Origin: Elusimicrobiota bacterium
GTDB taxonomy: Bacteria > Elusimicrobiota > Elusimicrobia > UBA1565 > UBA9628
Assembly (NCBI GenBank): GCA_016212855.1
Contig: JACRDP010000017.1
Coordinates: 1-42,608, forward strand
Length of the DNA stretch: 42,608 bases
Direction of reading: 5' to 3'
Shown one piece after another: positions 23,532 to 32,453 of the stretch (position 1 is the first letter of the stretch; every line of letters starts with the position of its first letter). The notes under the pieces are model-generated. The model made no database searches, was not told where the DNA came from, and was given only the letters and a program-made list of their open reading frames with translations. A program made the position numbers and the translations under genes.

Positions 23532-23996
23532 TCAAGGATTCCTCGTCGAGGCCTCGACGAGGGCGATGGCTTCGCGGCCGGAATCGCGGACTTCCTCCGG
23601 CACGTGAGGCAGGCCCAACTCCTCGGGGGAGTGCCAGCGGATGTCGTCGCTTTCGTCGGGGCGATGCACGTGCGCGCCCGGCTTGGCGCGCAGGTAGTAA
23701 ATGAAGTCGATGTGGTGGTTATGCCCCGGGATCTCCTCGATCTGCACGCGCTGAGGCTCGTGCTGGGACTCGACGCGGCCCAGGCGCATCACCGGCTCGC
23801 GCGGGGGGACGACGAACTCGGCCTCGAGCCCGGTTTCCTCGAGCGCCTCGCGCAGGACGGCCTCGTCGGGCGTCTCGCCCTCGTCGATGTGTCCGCCGGG
23901 GGGAAGCCACATCCTGAGCTTTTTGTGCTTGAGGAGGAGGGTTTTGCCGTCGCGCACGAGGTAGCCGGTCGCGACGTAGCAGTATCGCCGGCTCAC
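23532..23996 (-). CDS. NUDIX hydrolase
   Basis: 154 residues, GTG start overlapping the cNMP-protein stop (GTGA). Complete Nudix box GGHIDEGETPDEAVLREALEE followed by TGLE, with all metal-binding Glu residues. The N-terminus YCYVATGYLVRDGKTLLLKH is the usual first strand. The substrate could be a nucleotide diphosphate derivative or a damaged nucleotide; sequence does not tell. Translationally coupled to the cyclic-nucleotide-binding protein. Confidence 0.92.
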   Translation of the reverse strand: MSRRYCYVATGYLVRDGKTLLLKHKKLRMWLPPGGHIDEGETPDEAVLREALEETGLEAEFVVPPREPVMRLGRVESQHEPQRVQIEEIPGHNHHIDFIYYLRAKPGAHVHRPDESDDIRWHSPEELGLPHVPEEVRDSGREAIALVEASTRNP

Positions 23997-24454
23997 GACG
24001 AGGCGTTGTGGCTCGACGCGAATTTGCGGCGCGCGGCGATGCGGGCCATCTCGGCGGCGGCCGCGGGGTTTTCGTCGAGCACGAGCTTGAAGTCGCTGGA
24101 GATCAAGGTGAACAGCAAGGTCGGTTCGGCGCAGACGACCGTCGCGGTGCGCGGTTCATCGGAGATCAGGGCGATCTCGCCGAGAAAATCCCCTTCTTTC
24201 AGAGTGGCGACTTTCTTCGAGAGCACGAGCCACTGCCGCAGCTTGATGTCGACGCTTCCCTTATAGATGATGTAGAACGCGTCGCCCTTCTGTCCCTGCG
24301 AGAAGACGGTCTCGCCCTTCTCGTAGGAGTAGAGCATGATCGCGGGCAGAACCTTGTCGAGCTGGCCGACGGTCAGCGGGGTGAAGAACTCGACCTTGCG
24401 CATCATGTGCGCGAGGACGCCCAGCTCGGAGGTTCCGATTTCCAGTTTCTTCAC
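23993..24454 (-). CDS. Stand-alone cyclic nucleotide-binding domain protein
   Basis: 153 residues, GTG start. One cNMP-binding domain with the phosphate-binding cassette FLGEIALISDEPRTATVVC and the preceding strand GDAFYIIYKGSVDIKL. There is no C-terminal HTH as in Crp and no other domain; the tail is a short Ala-rich helix. It may be a cAMP/cGMP-sensing regulatory subunit. Its own promoter appears to overlap the stop of the MOSC gene. Confidence 0.9.
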   Translation of the reverse strand: MKKLEIGTSELGVLAHMMRKVEFFTPLTVGQLDKVLPAIMLYSYEKGETVFSQGQKGDAFYIIYKGSVDIKLRQWLVLSKKVATLKEGDFLGEIALISDEPRTATVVCAEPTLLFTLISSDFKLVLDENPAAAAEMARIAARRKFASSHNASS

Positions 24455-24460
24455 GAAACG

Positions 24461-24466
24461 ACTTTA
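24461..24466 (-). promoter_or_regulatory. -10 element overlapping the MOSC stop codon, leaderless
   Basis: TAAAGT on the minus strand; its TAA is the MOSC stop codon. CGTTTC then separates it from the GTG at 24454. The same hexamer and spacing occur before the PBP1 gene at 37298. Confidence 0.55.
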
Positions 24467-25102
24467 CGCTTTTTTAAGACGCTTGGACAGCATCTCGCGC
24501 CAGTTGTCGTTGAGCGCGGGATGGGACAGCGCGCGCGCCGCCGCGGCTTCGGTCAGCCCGGGATCGAAATAAAGCCGCGCCAGCTCATAGACGGGAAAGG
24601 CTTCTGCGTGGGAGAAGATCTTCTCGACGCGGTCTCCGACCTTCACCGGGCCATCTTCGAGGACGCGGAAGTAGACGCCGAAGCGTCCCGCCGAGGCGAA
24701 GCGTTTAACCATCGCAGGATCGTTGAAGCGCAGACCGAGTTTGGAGCAGGGCAGGCGCGGCTGGACCGCCTCGAGCACTGCGCCGCCGGCGCGGTAGAGG
24801 TCGCCGAGGCAGGCCGCCGAGTCGTCGAAGCCCTCGATCGTCAGGTTCTCGCCGAAGACGCCGTATGGCAGGTCCACACCGGGAAGCTGAGCCTTCCACC
24901 AATGGTAATGGACGGCGGAGTAGCCGTAGACGGCCTTGTCGGGGCCGCCATGGACGGTGAGATCGGCTTGTTGGTCACCGGAGAGGCCGAGCTTGCCGAT
25001 GGTCGCGGCCGGGACCGGAGACTTGAAGATGGCGGTGGCGACGGCCTCGCCCTTCCAGTCGAATGACTTGGCGCGGCCGATCTGGATCGAGAGGATATTC
25101 AC
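24464..25102 (-). CDS. MOSC-domain protein (YiiM-like)
   Basis: 212 residues, GTG start overlapping the hydrolase stop (GTGA). MOSC features: QADLTVHGGPDKAVYGYS, YGVFGENLTIEGFDD, LGDLYRAGGAVLEAVQPRLPC with the conserved Cys, and a C-terminal YiiM-type 3-alpha segment (ELARLYFDPGLTEAAAARAL). YiiM-like proteins detoxify N-hydroxylated bases using molybdenum cofactor. That role is likely but not certain here. Confidence 0.9.
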   Translation of the reverse strand: MNILSIQIGRAKSFDWKGEAVATAIFKSPVPAATIGKLGLSGDQQADLTVHGGPDKAVYGYSAVHYHWWKAQLPGVDLPYGVFGENLTIEGFDDSAACLGDLYRAGGAVLEAVQPRLPCSKLGLRFNDPAMVKRFASAGRFGVYFRVLEDGPVKVGDRVEKIFSHAEAFPVYELARLYFDPGLTEAAAARALSHPALNDNWREMLSKRLKKA

Positions 25103-25926
25103 GCCGGCAGCTCCGCGGCCCAGGCGGCGATCGCGGCGGCGAGCTCGGCCGGCTTGTCCAGCGGCACGTGGTGGAAGGCGCCGGGTATCGCGAGCCCGCG
25201 CGCGCGGGGCATCGCGGCGACGACCTTATCCATGACCTCGCGCGGCATGAGAGCGCTGAGGTCGCCGCGCACGATCAAGGCCGCCGGCTCGATGAGCGGC
25301 AGCTGCGCCCATACCGGGCCGTAGGGGAAGGTGAAGGAGCGCCAATCGAACTTCCAGGTCCAGCCCTCCGGCGTCTTACGCACGCCGTGGCGGCCGAGCT
25401 CGCGCAGGCCCGCCTCGTCGAGCAAGGTCCCGGGCGGTTGGAGGCGGAACTTGCCGAGCATGGTCTCCTCGTCCGCATACACCGGCTGGGCCCTGCCGCG
25501 GACCTTCTCGCGCCGCCGCCCGCTCGATTCGTGGGGCTCGGCGAGGAAGTCGATCGCGCAGACTCCGCGCAGGCGGTCGCCGTGGCGCCGGGCGTATTCG
25601 AGGGCGATGCGCGCGCCCATCGAGTGCCCGACGAGCACGAAGCGTTTCCAGCCCATCGCTTCGCGCGCCGTTTCGATGTCTTCGACCCAATGCGACGCGA
25701 CGTATGCCTCGTCGTTGCCCAGCCACTCGCTGTCGCCGTGGCCGCGGAAGTCGAGCGCCGCGGCGTGGAAGACGCCTTTCCAGCGCGGAACAACCGGGTC
25801 CCACCAATGCGTATGCGCGGCCATGCCGTGGGTCAGCAGGAGAGGTATTCCCGGCCCGCCCCAGTCGCGCAGATGGACGGGACCGGCTTTACGGCTGTTG
25901 GACGACGGCGCGGGGGTAAATATCAT
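25099..25926 (-). CDS. Alpha/beta-hydrolase
   Basis: 275 residues. Oxyanion region LLLTHGMAAHTHWWDP, nucleophile elbow VLVGHSMGARIA (Ser), ALDFRGHGDSEW, and a C-terminal acid/His region (IVRGDLSAL, GAFHHVPLDKP). No signal peptide. The ATG at 25926 lies 38 nt inside the end of the upstream Lon-like gene; no nearer start keeps the N-terminal strand, so this start is accepted with some doubt. Substrate unknown. Confidence 0.88.
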   Translation of the reverse strand: MIFTPAPSSNSRKAGPVHLRDWGGPGIPLLLTHGMAAHTHWWDPVVPRWKGVFHAAALDFRGHGDSEWLGNDEAYVASHWVEDIETAREAMGWKRFVLVGHSMGARIALEYARRHGDRLRGVCAIDFLAEPHESSGRRREKVRGRAQPVYADEETMLGKFRLQPPGTLLDEAGLRELGRHGVRKTPEGWTWKFDWRSFTFPYGPVWAQLPLIEPAALIVRGDLSALMPREVMDKVVAAMPRARGLAIPGAFHHVPLDKPAELAAAIAAWAAELPA

Positions 25927-28900
25927 CGTAGGTTCGCGCGGGGGTCAGGATGATCCCGTCGCGGACTTCCTTGGGAATGTCCTCGATATCCTTGAGGTTC
26001 GCCCAGGGGAAGATTACTTCTTTATAACCCATGCGGTGAGCCGCCATTACCTTCTGCTTAAGACCGCCGATGGGCAGGATGTCGCCGCGCATCGTGATCT
26101 CGCCGGTCATGGCGACTCCGGGCGCGACGGGGCGTCCCGTCAGCGCGCTGATGATCGCGGTGACCATCAGGCCGCCCGCGGACGGGCCGTCCACCTTGCC
26201 CGCCGGGGTGATGTTGATGTCCACGTCGATCTTGGTGAAATCGAAATCTTTCAGGCCGTACTTGGCGGCGTGAAGCTTCACGTGCTTGTAGGCGTTCTTG
26301 GCCGAGTCCTCGATGTCGTCGCCGAACTGCTTGCGCAGCTTGAGCTGGCCGGTGCCGGGCTCCATGGAGACCTCGACGTTCAGCGTGCTGCCGCCGTAGG
26401 TGTTGACCGCGAGGCCGGTCGCCACGCCCACGCCGTTCTGCGCGGTTTGGCGCGGGCTGAAGCGCTCGACGCCCAGATACTTCGCGATCATGTCCTCTTC
26501 GACGACGCCGGGGGCGGCCTCGCCGCGGGTTTCGGTCCAAGCGGATATTTTTCTTAATACGGACTCGAGCTGCTCGCGCAGCTTGCGCACGCCGGCTTCC
26601 ATCGTGTAGCCCTCGATGACGCGCATGATCGCGGCCCTGGACAAAACCGCCTCCTCGGGCTTGAGGCCGACGGCCTTGAGCTTCTGCGGGATGATGTGGC
26701 GCTGCGCGATGGCGATCTTCTCGAGCGTCGTGTAGCCGTCGAACTCGATGATCTCCATGCGATCGCGCAAAGGCTCGGGAATGTTCGACAGCTCGTTGGA
26801 CGTCACGATGAACAGCACTTCGGAGAGATCGTAAGGCACGTCCAGGTAGCGGTCGCGGTAGGTGTCGTTCTGCGAAGGGTCGAGAATCTCGAGCAAAGCG
26901 GCCGTCGGGTCGCCGGCGTTGCTCTGCCGGCCGATCTTGTCCACCTCGTCCATGAGCATGACGGGGTTGACGACGCCGGCGTTCTTCATCTGGCGCATGA
27001 TCTCGCCGGGCATGGAGCCGGTGTAGGTGCGGCCGTGGCCGCGCAGGACGGTCTCGTCGTGGACGCCGCCGAGCGAGAGGCGCACGAACTTGCGGCCCAG
27101 GGCCTTGGCGATCGCCGAGGCGATCGAGGTCTTGCCCGTGCCGGGAGGCCCCGTGAAGGCGATGATGGCACCTTTCTTCGAGCCCGTCTTCAGGCGCAGG
27201 GCGAGGAATTCGAGCACGCGCTCCTTGACCTTTTCGAGACCGGAGTGGTCCTCGTCGAGCGCCTCGCGGGCCAAGGCGATGTTGATGTTGTCCTCGGTGC
27301 GCGCGTTCCAGGGCATGTCGAGCAGCCACTGGATATAGGTCCGCGCCTTCTGCGCCTCGGAGTCGCGCGGATCCATCTCCTCGAGCGCGGCGTATTCCTT
27401 CTCGACGATCTCGCGGATCGCGTCGGGCATGCCGATCGCGAGCATCTTGGCTTTTAAGGCCGCGAGCGAAGCGAGCGGGTTGTTGTCCTTCGGGGACGAA
27501 GGCGGGGAGAACTTCTTCTTTCCGGCCGGATCCTCGAGGCCGCCGAGGAACTGACGGACGAGGACGACGCCGCGCGTGAGTTGCGGCTCGGTCTTGGATT
27601 CGAGCGCCTCGCGGAAGGCGCCCAGGTTGACGGCCTCGTTGAGGGCCTTCAGCGCGGCGGGATCGGCGTCCTGGCGGCGCTCGTTGGAGTAGTAGGCGTA
27701 GTCGAGCCAAGCGCGCGCCTGACGGATGCCCTCGAGCCGGGCGTCCGTGGCGGGCAACGTCTTCTCCGCGTGTGTCAGAACGTCCGAGGCGACTTCGAGC
27801 TTCGCGTTGGCGAGCGCGATGAGGATCTGCTGGTAGGCCTTAGCGTCTGAGTCGAGATTCTTGCGGATGTCGAAATAGCGCTGGCGTACGGCGTCGAGGC
27901 GCGCGACGGCGCGCAGATGATCGCGCACGCCGGTCGAGTTGACGAGTTTGATCGCGTCCACGGCTTCGTTGTGCAGGTCCCACACGCCGTCCTTATCGTC
28001 CGCGGCTTGCCGGCGCAGGTCGAAATAGATCACCGCGCCGTTGGTCATGACTATGACCTCGCCGCGCGCGACGAGAGCCGCGACCACGGCGTCGATCTGG
28101 CGCCCGTCGAGGCCGCGCTCTCGCCCGAGGGTGCCCATCTTCTCGCGCGTCAGCGTCACCCCGGCCTGAAGGCTCGCGCCGAGCGCCGCGGAGAACGATT
28201 CGACGAGCTTCGGCTCCGGGGTCCACGAGCCCGGCGCGGAGCCCTTGCGGGCGGGGCCTTCGTAGAGGAAGTCGAGAGGGTCGAACCTTTCGAACAGGTC
28301 GAGAGCGGCGATGTAGCCGTCGGCGAAGTCGCCGGACGCGCCCGCCGGGTTCAGCGAGCCGAGCAAGGCGACGAGCTTCTTGTGCACGCCCTCGGGCATC
28401 GCCGGGGTCTTGCCGCTCTGCCAGGTGGCCGGCTTGAGCCAGGCGAGGACGTCCTCGGCGTCGAGTACCCGCTTCATCAGGGGCTGTGTAAGAGAGTCTC
28501 TCGAATCGAGTTCCTGCTTGTGGGCGGCGAGCATGCCCTCGGCGAACTCGAGCGACGCGTTGCCGCGCAGGGCCTTGGCCTCGGCGAGCGCGTCCGCGTC
28601 GCCCGCCGTCTCGTACGCCGCGACGGCCTTGTCCGCCCAGTACGCCGCGCGGGCGTGGTCGGCGGGATCGGCGCTGTTCATGAGCTTGACGGCCTTCAGC
28701 GCGTCCGCGTCGGCGCGTGCGTGGAAGCTGTGGTAGACGGCGTCTTTGTTCGCGCGGATCGCGAGGTGGCCGTCCTCGACCAAGGCGGTGAACACGGCGC
28801 CGGACTTTTCCGGCTCGAAGCCGAGCTTCGCGCCGATCTCGCCGATTTTCGCGTAGGAGATCACGGTGCCCGGCGCCGCGGCGCCGCGGATGCCCGCCAG

Positions 28901-29572
28901 GAACGCCGCTTTCGCCGCGGACGAGGCCCCGCCGCCGTTGCCGTTTCCGCCGCCGCCGCCGACCAAGGTGCCGGCCATGAGCAAAGGCATGAGGCCGGAG
29001 CCGGACGAACCGAATTTATAGAGGAGGAAAGCCGCGAGCGAGGCGGCGCCGAGGCTCACGGCCTGCGGCCACAGATTCCAGAGCCTGGAGCCGAGAGTGG
29101 GCCGGACTTGAGGGATCGGAGGAATCGTCTTCATCGTCCGGACGGAGGGCTCGGCGTGAGCGAGGGGCTTCGGCGCGGCGCTCTCGGCGGCGGCGACTTC
29201 CGTCGTTTCGCCCGGCTTGCTCTCCGTGCCCTCGAACGCGACGGCCGCGTCGGACTTCGCCTGGACGCCGCCCGTCTTCGGGGTCAGTTTCGCGGCCTGC
29301 GCGGCGGCACGATCAAGAGACGGCTTGGCCGCCGCGGCCGCCACGGAGACGGCGGCGACCGGAGCAAGAGCCGGCGCGACCGGCATCGAGGGCGTCAAAG
29401 ACGCCGGCGCGAGGAGCAGCGAGGGAGCCGCGAGCGGCGCCGCGACGGGAGCAAGCGGCGTTGCGAGTCCGGTTCCTCCCGGCAACGAAACCCGGGTGAG
29501 CGTTTGCGCGAAGGACGGTCCCGGGGCCGCCATCGCGAGAGCGACGGCGGCCGCCAGGAAGCGAGTCCGCAT
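25889..29572 (-). CDS. Exported/membrane-anchored Lon-like AAA+ protease with duplicated N-terminal module (Lon copy 2)
   Basis: 1,227 residues. Signal peptide [23 protein letters not shown], an Ala/Pro-rich low-complexity region to about 165, and one or two hydrophobic segments (169-186, 191-206). Two copies of a winged-helix-like plus helical module follow (about 231-380 and 464-630). The C-terminal ~525 residues are a normal Lon core: Walker [10 protein letters not shown] (K814), Walker [10 protein letters not shown], and protease dyad Ser1131 (DGPSAGGLM) and Lys1174 (GGLKQKV). The usual Lon N-terminal substrate-binding domain is absent. The core is nearly identical to the neighbouring copy, so this is a tandem duplication with a swapped N-terminus. 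Starts inside the stop of copy 1 (TGATG). How an ATPase with a signal peptide gets ATP is unclear; the membrane segment may return the core to the cytoplasm. Confidence 0.88.
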   Translation of the reverse strand: MRTRFLAAAVALAMAAPGPSFAQTLTRVSLPGGTGLATPLAPVAAPLAAPSLLLAPASLTPSMPVAPALAPVAAVSVAAAAAKPSLDRAAAQAAKLTPKTGGVQAKSDAAVAFEGTESKPGETTEVAAAESAAPKPLAHAEPSVRTMKTIPPIPQVRPTLGSRLWNLWPQAVSLGAASLAAFLLYKFGSSGSGLMPLLMAGTLVGGGGGNGNGGGASSAAKAAFLAGIRGAAAPGTVISYAKIGEIGAKLGFEPEKSGAVFTALVEDGHLAIRANKDAVYHSFHARADADALKAVKLMNSADPADHARAAYWADKAVAAYETAGDADALAEAKALRGNASLEFAEGMLAAHKQELDSRDSLTQPLMKRVLDAEDVLAWLKPATWQSGKTPAMPEGVHKKLVALLGSLNPAGASGDFADGYIAALDLFERFDPLDFLYEGPARKGSAPGSWTPEPKLVESFSAALGASLQAGVTLTREKMGTLGRERGLDGRQIDAVVAALVARGEVIVMTNGAVIYFDLRRQAADDKDGVWDLHNEAVDAIKLVNSTGVRDHLRAVARLDAVRQRYFDIRKNLDSDAKAYQQILIALANAKLEVASDVLTHAEKTLPATDARLEGIRQARAWLDYAYYSNERRQDADPAALKALNEAVNLGAFREALESKTEPQLTRGVVLVRQFLGGLEDPAGKKKFSPPSSPKDNNPLASLAALKAKMLAIGMPDAIREIVEKEYAALEEMDPRDSEAQKARTYIQWLLDMPWNARTEDNINIALAREALDEDHSGLEKVKERVLEFLALRLKTGSKKGAIIAFTGPPGTGKTSIASAIAKALGRKFVRLSLGGVHDETVLRGHGRTYTGSMPGEIMRQMKNAGVVNPVMLMDEVDKIGRQSNAGDPTAALLEILDPSQNDTYRDRYLDVPYDLSEVLFIVTSNELSNIPEPLRDRMEIIEFDGYTTLEKIAIAQRHIIPQKLKAVGLKPEEAVLSRAAIMRVIEGYTMEAGVRKLREQLESVLRKISAWTETRGEAAPGVVEEDMIAKYLGVERFSPRQTAQNGVGVATGLAVNTYGGSTLNVEVSMEPGTGQLKLRKQFGDDIEDSAKNAYKHVKLHAAKYGLKDFDFTKIDVDINITPAGKVDGPSAGGLMVTAIISALTGRPVAPGVAMTGEITMRGDILPIGGLKQKVMAAHRMGYKEVIFPWANLKDIEDIPKEVRDGIILTPARTYDDIYPRAVVQQP

Positions 29573-32367
29573 CAGGCCTTGGGCGTCTCCGGAACGATCG
29601 CGTTCGGGTAGATTTCGTCGTACGTCTTGACCGGGGTGAGCTTGATGCCGTCGCGGACTTCCTTGGGGATGTCCTCGATGTCTTTGCGGTTCGCCCAGGG
29701 GAAGATCACTTCTTTATAACCCATGCGGTGCGCGGCCATGACCTTCTGCTTGAGGCCGCCGATGGGCAGGACGTCGCCGCGCATCGTGATCTCGCCCGTC
29801 ATCGCCAGGCCGGGCGTCACCGAGCGGCCGGTGAGCGCGGAGATGATCGCCGTCACCATCAAGCCGCCCGCGGACGGGCCGTCCACCTTGCCCGCCGGGG
29901 TGATGTTGATGTCGAGGTCGATCTTGGTGAAGTCCATCTTCTCGAGGCCGTACTTGGCCGCGTTGAGCTTCACGTACTTGTAGGCGTTCTTGGCCGAGTC
30001 CTCGATGTCGTCGCCGAACTGCTTGCGCAGCTTCAGCTGGCCGGTGCCGGGCTCCTTGGAGACCTCGACGTTCAAGGTGCTGCCGCCGTAGGTGTTCACC
30101 GCGAGGCCCGTCGCCACGCCCACGCCGTTCTGCGCGGTCTGGCGCGGGCTGTACTTCTCGACGCCCAAGTACTTCTCGATCATGGTCTCGTCGACGGTGC
30201 CGGGGACCTTCTCGCCGCGCGTTTCCGTCCAGGCCGATATCTTTCGTAACAGGGACTCGATCTGCTCGCGCAGCTTGCGTACGCCGGCTTCCATCGTGTA
30301 GCCCTCGATGACGCGCATGATCGCGCCTCTCGTGAGCGTCGCGTCCTCGGGCTTGAGGCCGGTGACCTTCAGCTTCTGCGGGACCACGTGGCGCTCGGCG
30401 ATCGCGATCTTCTCGAGCGTCGTGTAGCCGTCGAACTCGATGATCTCCATGCGGTCGCGCAGAGGCTCGGGGATGTTGCCGAGCTCGTTGGAGGTGACGA
30501 CGAACAGCACCTCGGACAGGTCGTAAGGAACGTCCAGGTAGCGGTCGCGGTAGGTGTTGTTCTGGGCGGGGTCGAGGATCTCGAGCAAGGCCGCCGTCGG
30601 GTCGCCCTGGTTGCCGTTGCGGCCGATCTTGTCCACCTCGTCCATGAGCATGACGGGGTTGATCGTGCCGGCGTTCTTCATCTGGCGCATGATCTCGCCG
30701 GGCATGGAGCCGACGTAGGTGCGGCCGTGGCCGCGCAGGACGGATTCGTCGTGCACTCCGCCGAGGGAGAGGCGCACGAACTTGCGGCCCAGCGCCTTGG
30801 CGATCGCCGAGGCGATCGAGGTCTTGCCCACGCCGGGGGGGCCCGTGAAGGCGATGATGGCGCCCTTCTTCGAGCCCGTCTTCTTGCGCAGGGCGAGGAA
30901 CTCGAGCACGCGCTCCTTTACCTTCTCCAGGCCGTAGTGATCCTCGTCGAGGACGACGCGGGCGGCGGGGACGTCGAGGTTGTCCTCGGTGCGCTGGCCC
31001 CACGGCACGTCGAGCAGCCACTCCACGTAGGTCCGGGCTTTCTGCGCCTCGGAGTCCTTCGGGTTCATCTGCATGAGCTTGTTGTACTCGTTGGTCGTGA
31101 TCTCCTGGATCGCGTCGGGCATGCCGATGGCCTTCATGCGGGCCTTGAGGGTCTCGAGATTTTTCATGCTCTCGGCCGTGGTAGGCCCCTTGGCATTCCC
31201 TCCGGGCGCGCCGGGGGCGGCAGGCTTCGGCTTCGCCGACTTCTCCTTAAGGTGGGAGTTCAGCTCGAGGATCACCGCCTGCAGGAGATCTTCGGTCGAG
31301 GTCTCGGTGAGCAGCTGCTGCTTGACCGCGTCCGTCAGCGGCAGGTTCTGGGCGAGCATATTGGCCAAGCGTTCAGGGCTTTCCTCCTGGTAGGCGTGGC
31401 GCACGACGTCTTCATCGATCTTGGGATCCAACTGCGCGAGCGCCTGGAGGGTCTGCACGGCCAGGGCGCCGAGTTCGATCGCGCGCTGGGTGTTGCCCGC
31501 GCGCATCTTGGGATACGTGACCACGGCGACCGGAACGCCGTCGGACTCTTTGTAGCCGGAGATCGTGGCGGTGCGAACCGTGGTCATGATGACCGACGGC
31601 TTCTCGCCGGACATTTCCGGCTGGGAGAGCTTCACGAGCACGGCGGCCGGGCTGTGGCCCTTGGCGTCTCCACCGGCGGTGGTCGCGATCATCCAGCCGC
31701 CGGTGCGCAGCACCTTGGTCACCAGCGCGGCCGTCTCATCGCCCGTGAAAGAGAAGCGGACGGCGTTGACGCCGGGGAAGAAAACCTTGTTCAGCGCGAT
31801 GACGGGCGCCTCGGCGGGATACGAGACGGGGACCAGGGCCCCGCCCCTCGGCTTGTTGCCGTCGTCGTTGCCACCGGGAGTCGAAGGCGCGGAGCCGGTG
31901 GGGAATAAAGCCGACAAAGGCTGGTCCTTCGATCCGTCGAAAGGAGTCGCGGCGGCGGACTTGACGTCGCCGCCGGTCAGCGCGGGATTGGCGAAGTTCT
32001 TCGCGGAAGCGGCCGCGCCGGTGAGAACGGCCTTCGCGTTCGCGGGCGTCGCGGCAGCGGCGGGGATGGCCTGCGGCGCGAGCGCGGTCGCCGCGAGAGC
32101 GGAGATGGGCGTCATGGCGGCCGGCGCCGAAGGGGCGAGCGACGGGGCGAGGCTCGCAGGCGCGAGCACCGCGGAAAACGCGGGGGTCGGCGCGACGCCG
32201 CCGAAGGTCGTCCCGATCGCGCCGAGCGCGCCGGCTCCGGAGCCGGCGGCTCCGACGCCCGTCGCGACCTGGGCGTACAGAGTGTTGCCCGGGAGCGTCG
32301 CGATAAAGCAGGCCAACATCACTCGCGACAAAGTGGTCGAGGGGCGGCGGGGGATGATCGTTTTCAT
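29572..32367 (-). CDS. Exported Lon-like AAA+ protease with LON N domain (Lon copy 1)
   Basis: 931 residues. A signal-peptide-like N-terminus (RVMLACFIATLPG, predicted cut after LYA) is followed by an Ala/Pro-rich linker to about 178, and then a degenerate Lon N-terminal domain (VPVSYPAEAPVIALNKVFFP at about 180, and the helical part SPERLANMLAQNLPL). From about 400 on it is a full Lon core: Walker A GPPGVGKTS (K515), Walker B MLMDEVDK (D577/E578), Ser832 and Lys875. No other membrane helix is seen, so if the signal works the whole core would be periplasmic, where ATP is scarce; alternatively the N-terminal segment is an uncleaved anchor or is not used for export. First gene of the operon running to 24464, preceded by a leaderless -10. 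Confidence 0.88.
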   Translation of the reverse strand: MKTIIPRRPSTTLSRVMLACFIATLPGNTLYAQVATGVGAAGSGAGALGAIGTTFGGVAPTPAFSAVLAPASLAPSLAPSAPAAMTPISALAATALAPQAIPAAAATPANAKAVLTGAAASAKNFANPALTGGDVKSAAATPFDGSKDQPLSALFPTGSAPSTPGGNDDGNKPRGGALVPVSYPAEAPVIALNKVFFPGVNAVRFSFTGDETAALVTKVLRTGGWMIATTAGGDAKGHSPAAVLVKLSQPEMSGEKPSVIMTTVRTATISGYKESDGVPVAVVTYPKMRAGNTQRAIELGALAVQTLQALAQLDPKIDEDVVRHAYQEESPERLANMLAQNLPLTDAVKQQLLTETSTEDLLQAVILELNSHLKEKSAKPKPAAPGAPGGNAKGPTTAESMKNLETLKARMKAIGMPDAIQEITTNEYNKLMQMNPKDSEAQKARTYVEWLLDVPWGQRTEDNLDVPAARVVLDEDHYGLEKVKERVLEFLALRKKTGSKKGAIIAFTGPPGVGKTSIASAIAKALGRKFVRLSLGGVHDESVLRGHGRTYVGSMPGEIMRQMKNAGTINPVMLMDEVDKIGRNGNQGDPTAALLEILDPAQNNTYRDRYLDVPYDLSEVLFVVTSNELGNIPEPLRDRMEIIEFDGYTTLEKIAIAERHVVPQKLKVTGLKPEDATLTRGAIMRVIEGYTMEAGVRKLREQIESLLRKISAWTETRGEKVPGTVDETMIEKYLGVEKYSPRQTAQNGVGVATGLAVNTYGGSTLNVEVSKEPGTGQLKLRKQFGDDIEDSAKNAYKYVKLNAAKYGLEKMDFTKIDLDINITPAGKVDGPSAGGLMVTAIISALTGRSVTPGLAMTGEITMRGDVLPIGGLKQKVMAAHRMGYKEVIFPWANRKDIEDIPKEVRDGIKLTPVKTYDEIYPNAIVPETPKA

Positions 32368-32373
32368 GCGCTT

Positions 32374-32379
32374 ATTGTA
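32374..32379 (-). promoter_or_regulatory. -10 element, leaderless start for Lon copy 1
   Basis: TACAAT on the minus strand, then AAGCGC, then ATG at 32367. A second perfect TATAAT (minus strand, 32444-32439) sits in the same 86-bp gap and could be an alternative promoter, though without a -35. The gap also holds a GGGCCC-based hairpin near the acyltransferase stop. Confidence 0.6.
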
Positions 32380-32453
32380 GTCGCGCGTGAGTTGGTGCGC
32401 GGGGGCCGAACGGGTGCGCGGAGCCGGGTAAAGGCCCTATTATAGGATGGGCC

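Noticed and set aside
23191-23535. Longer SWIB protein starting at 23535
   Set aside because: The extension lacks family similarity and contains the ribosome-binding site for the ATG at 23448.
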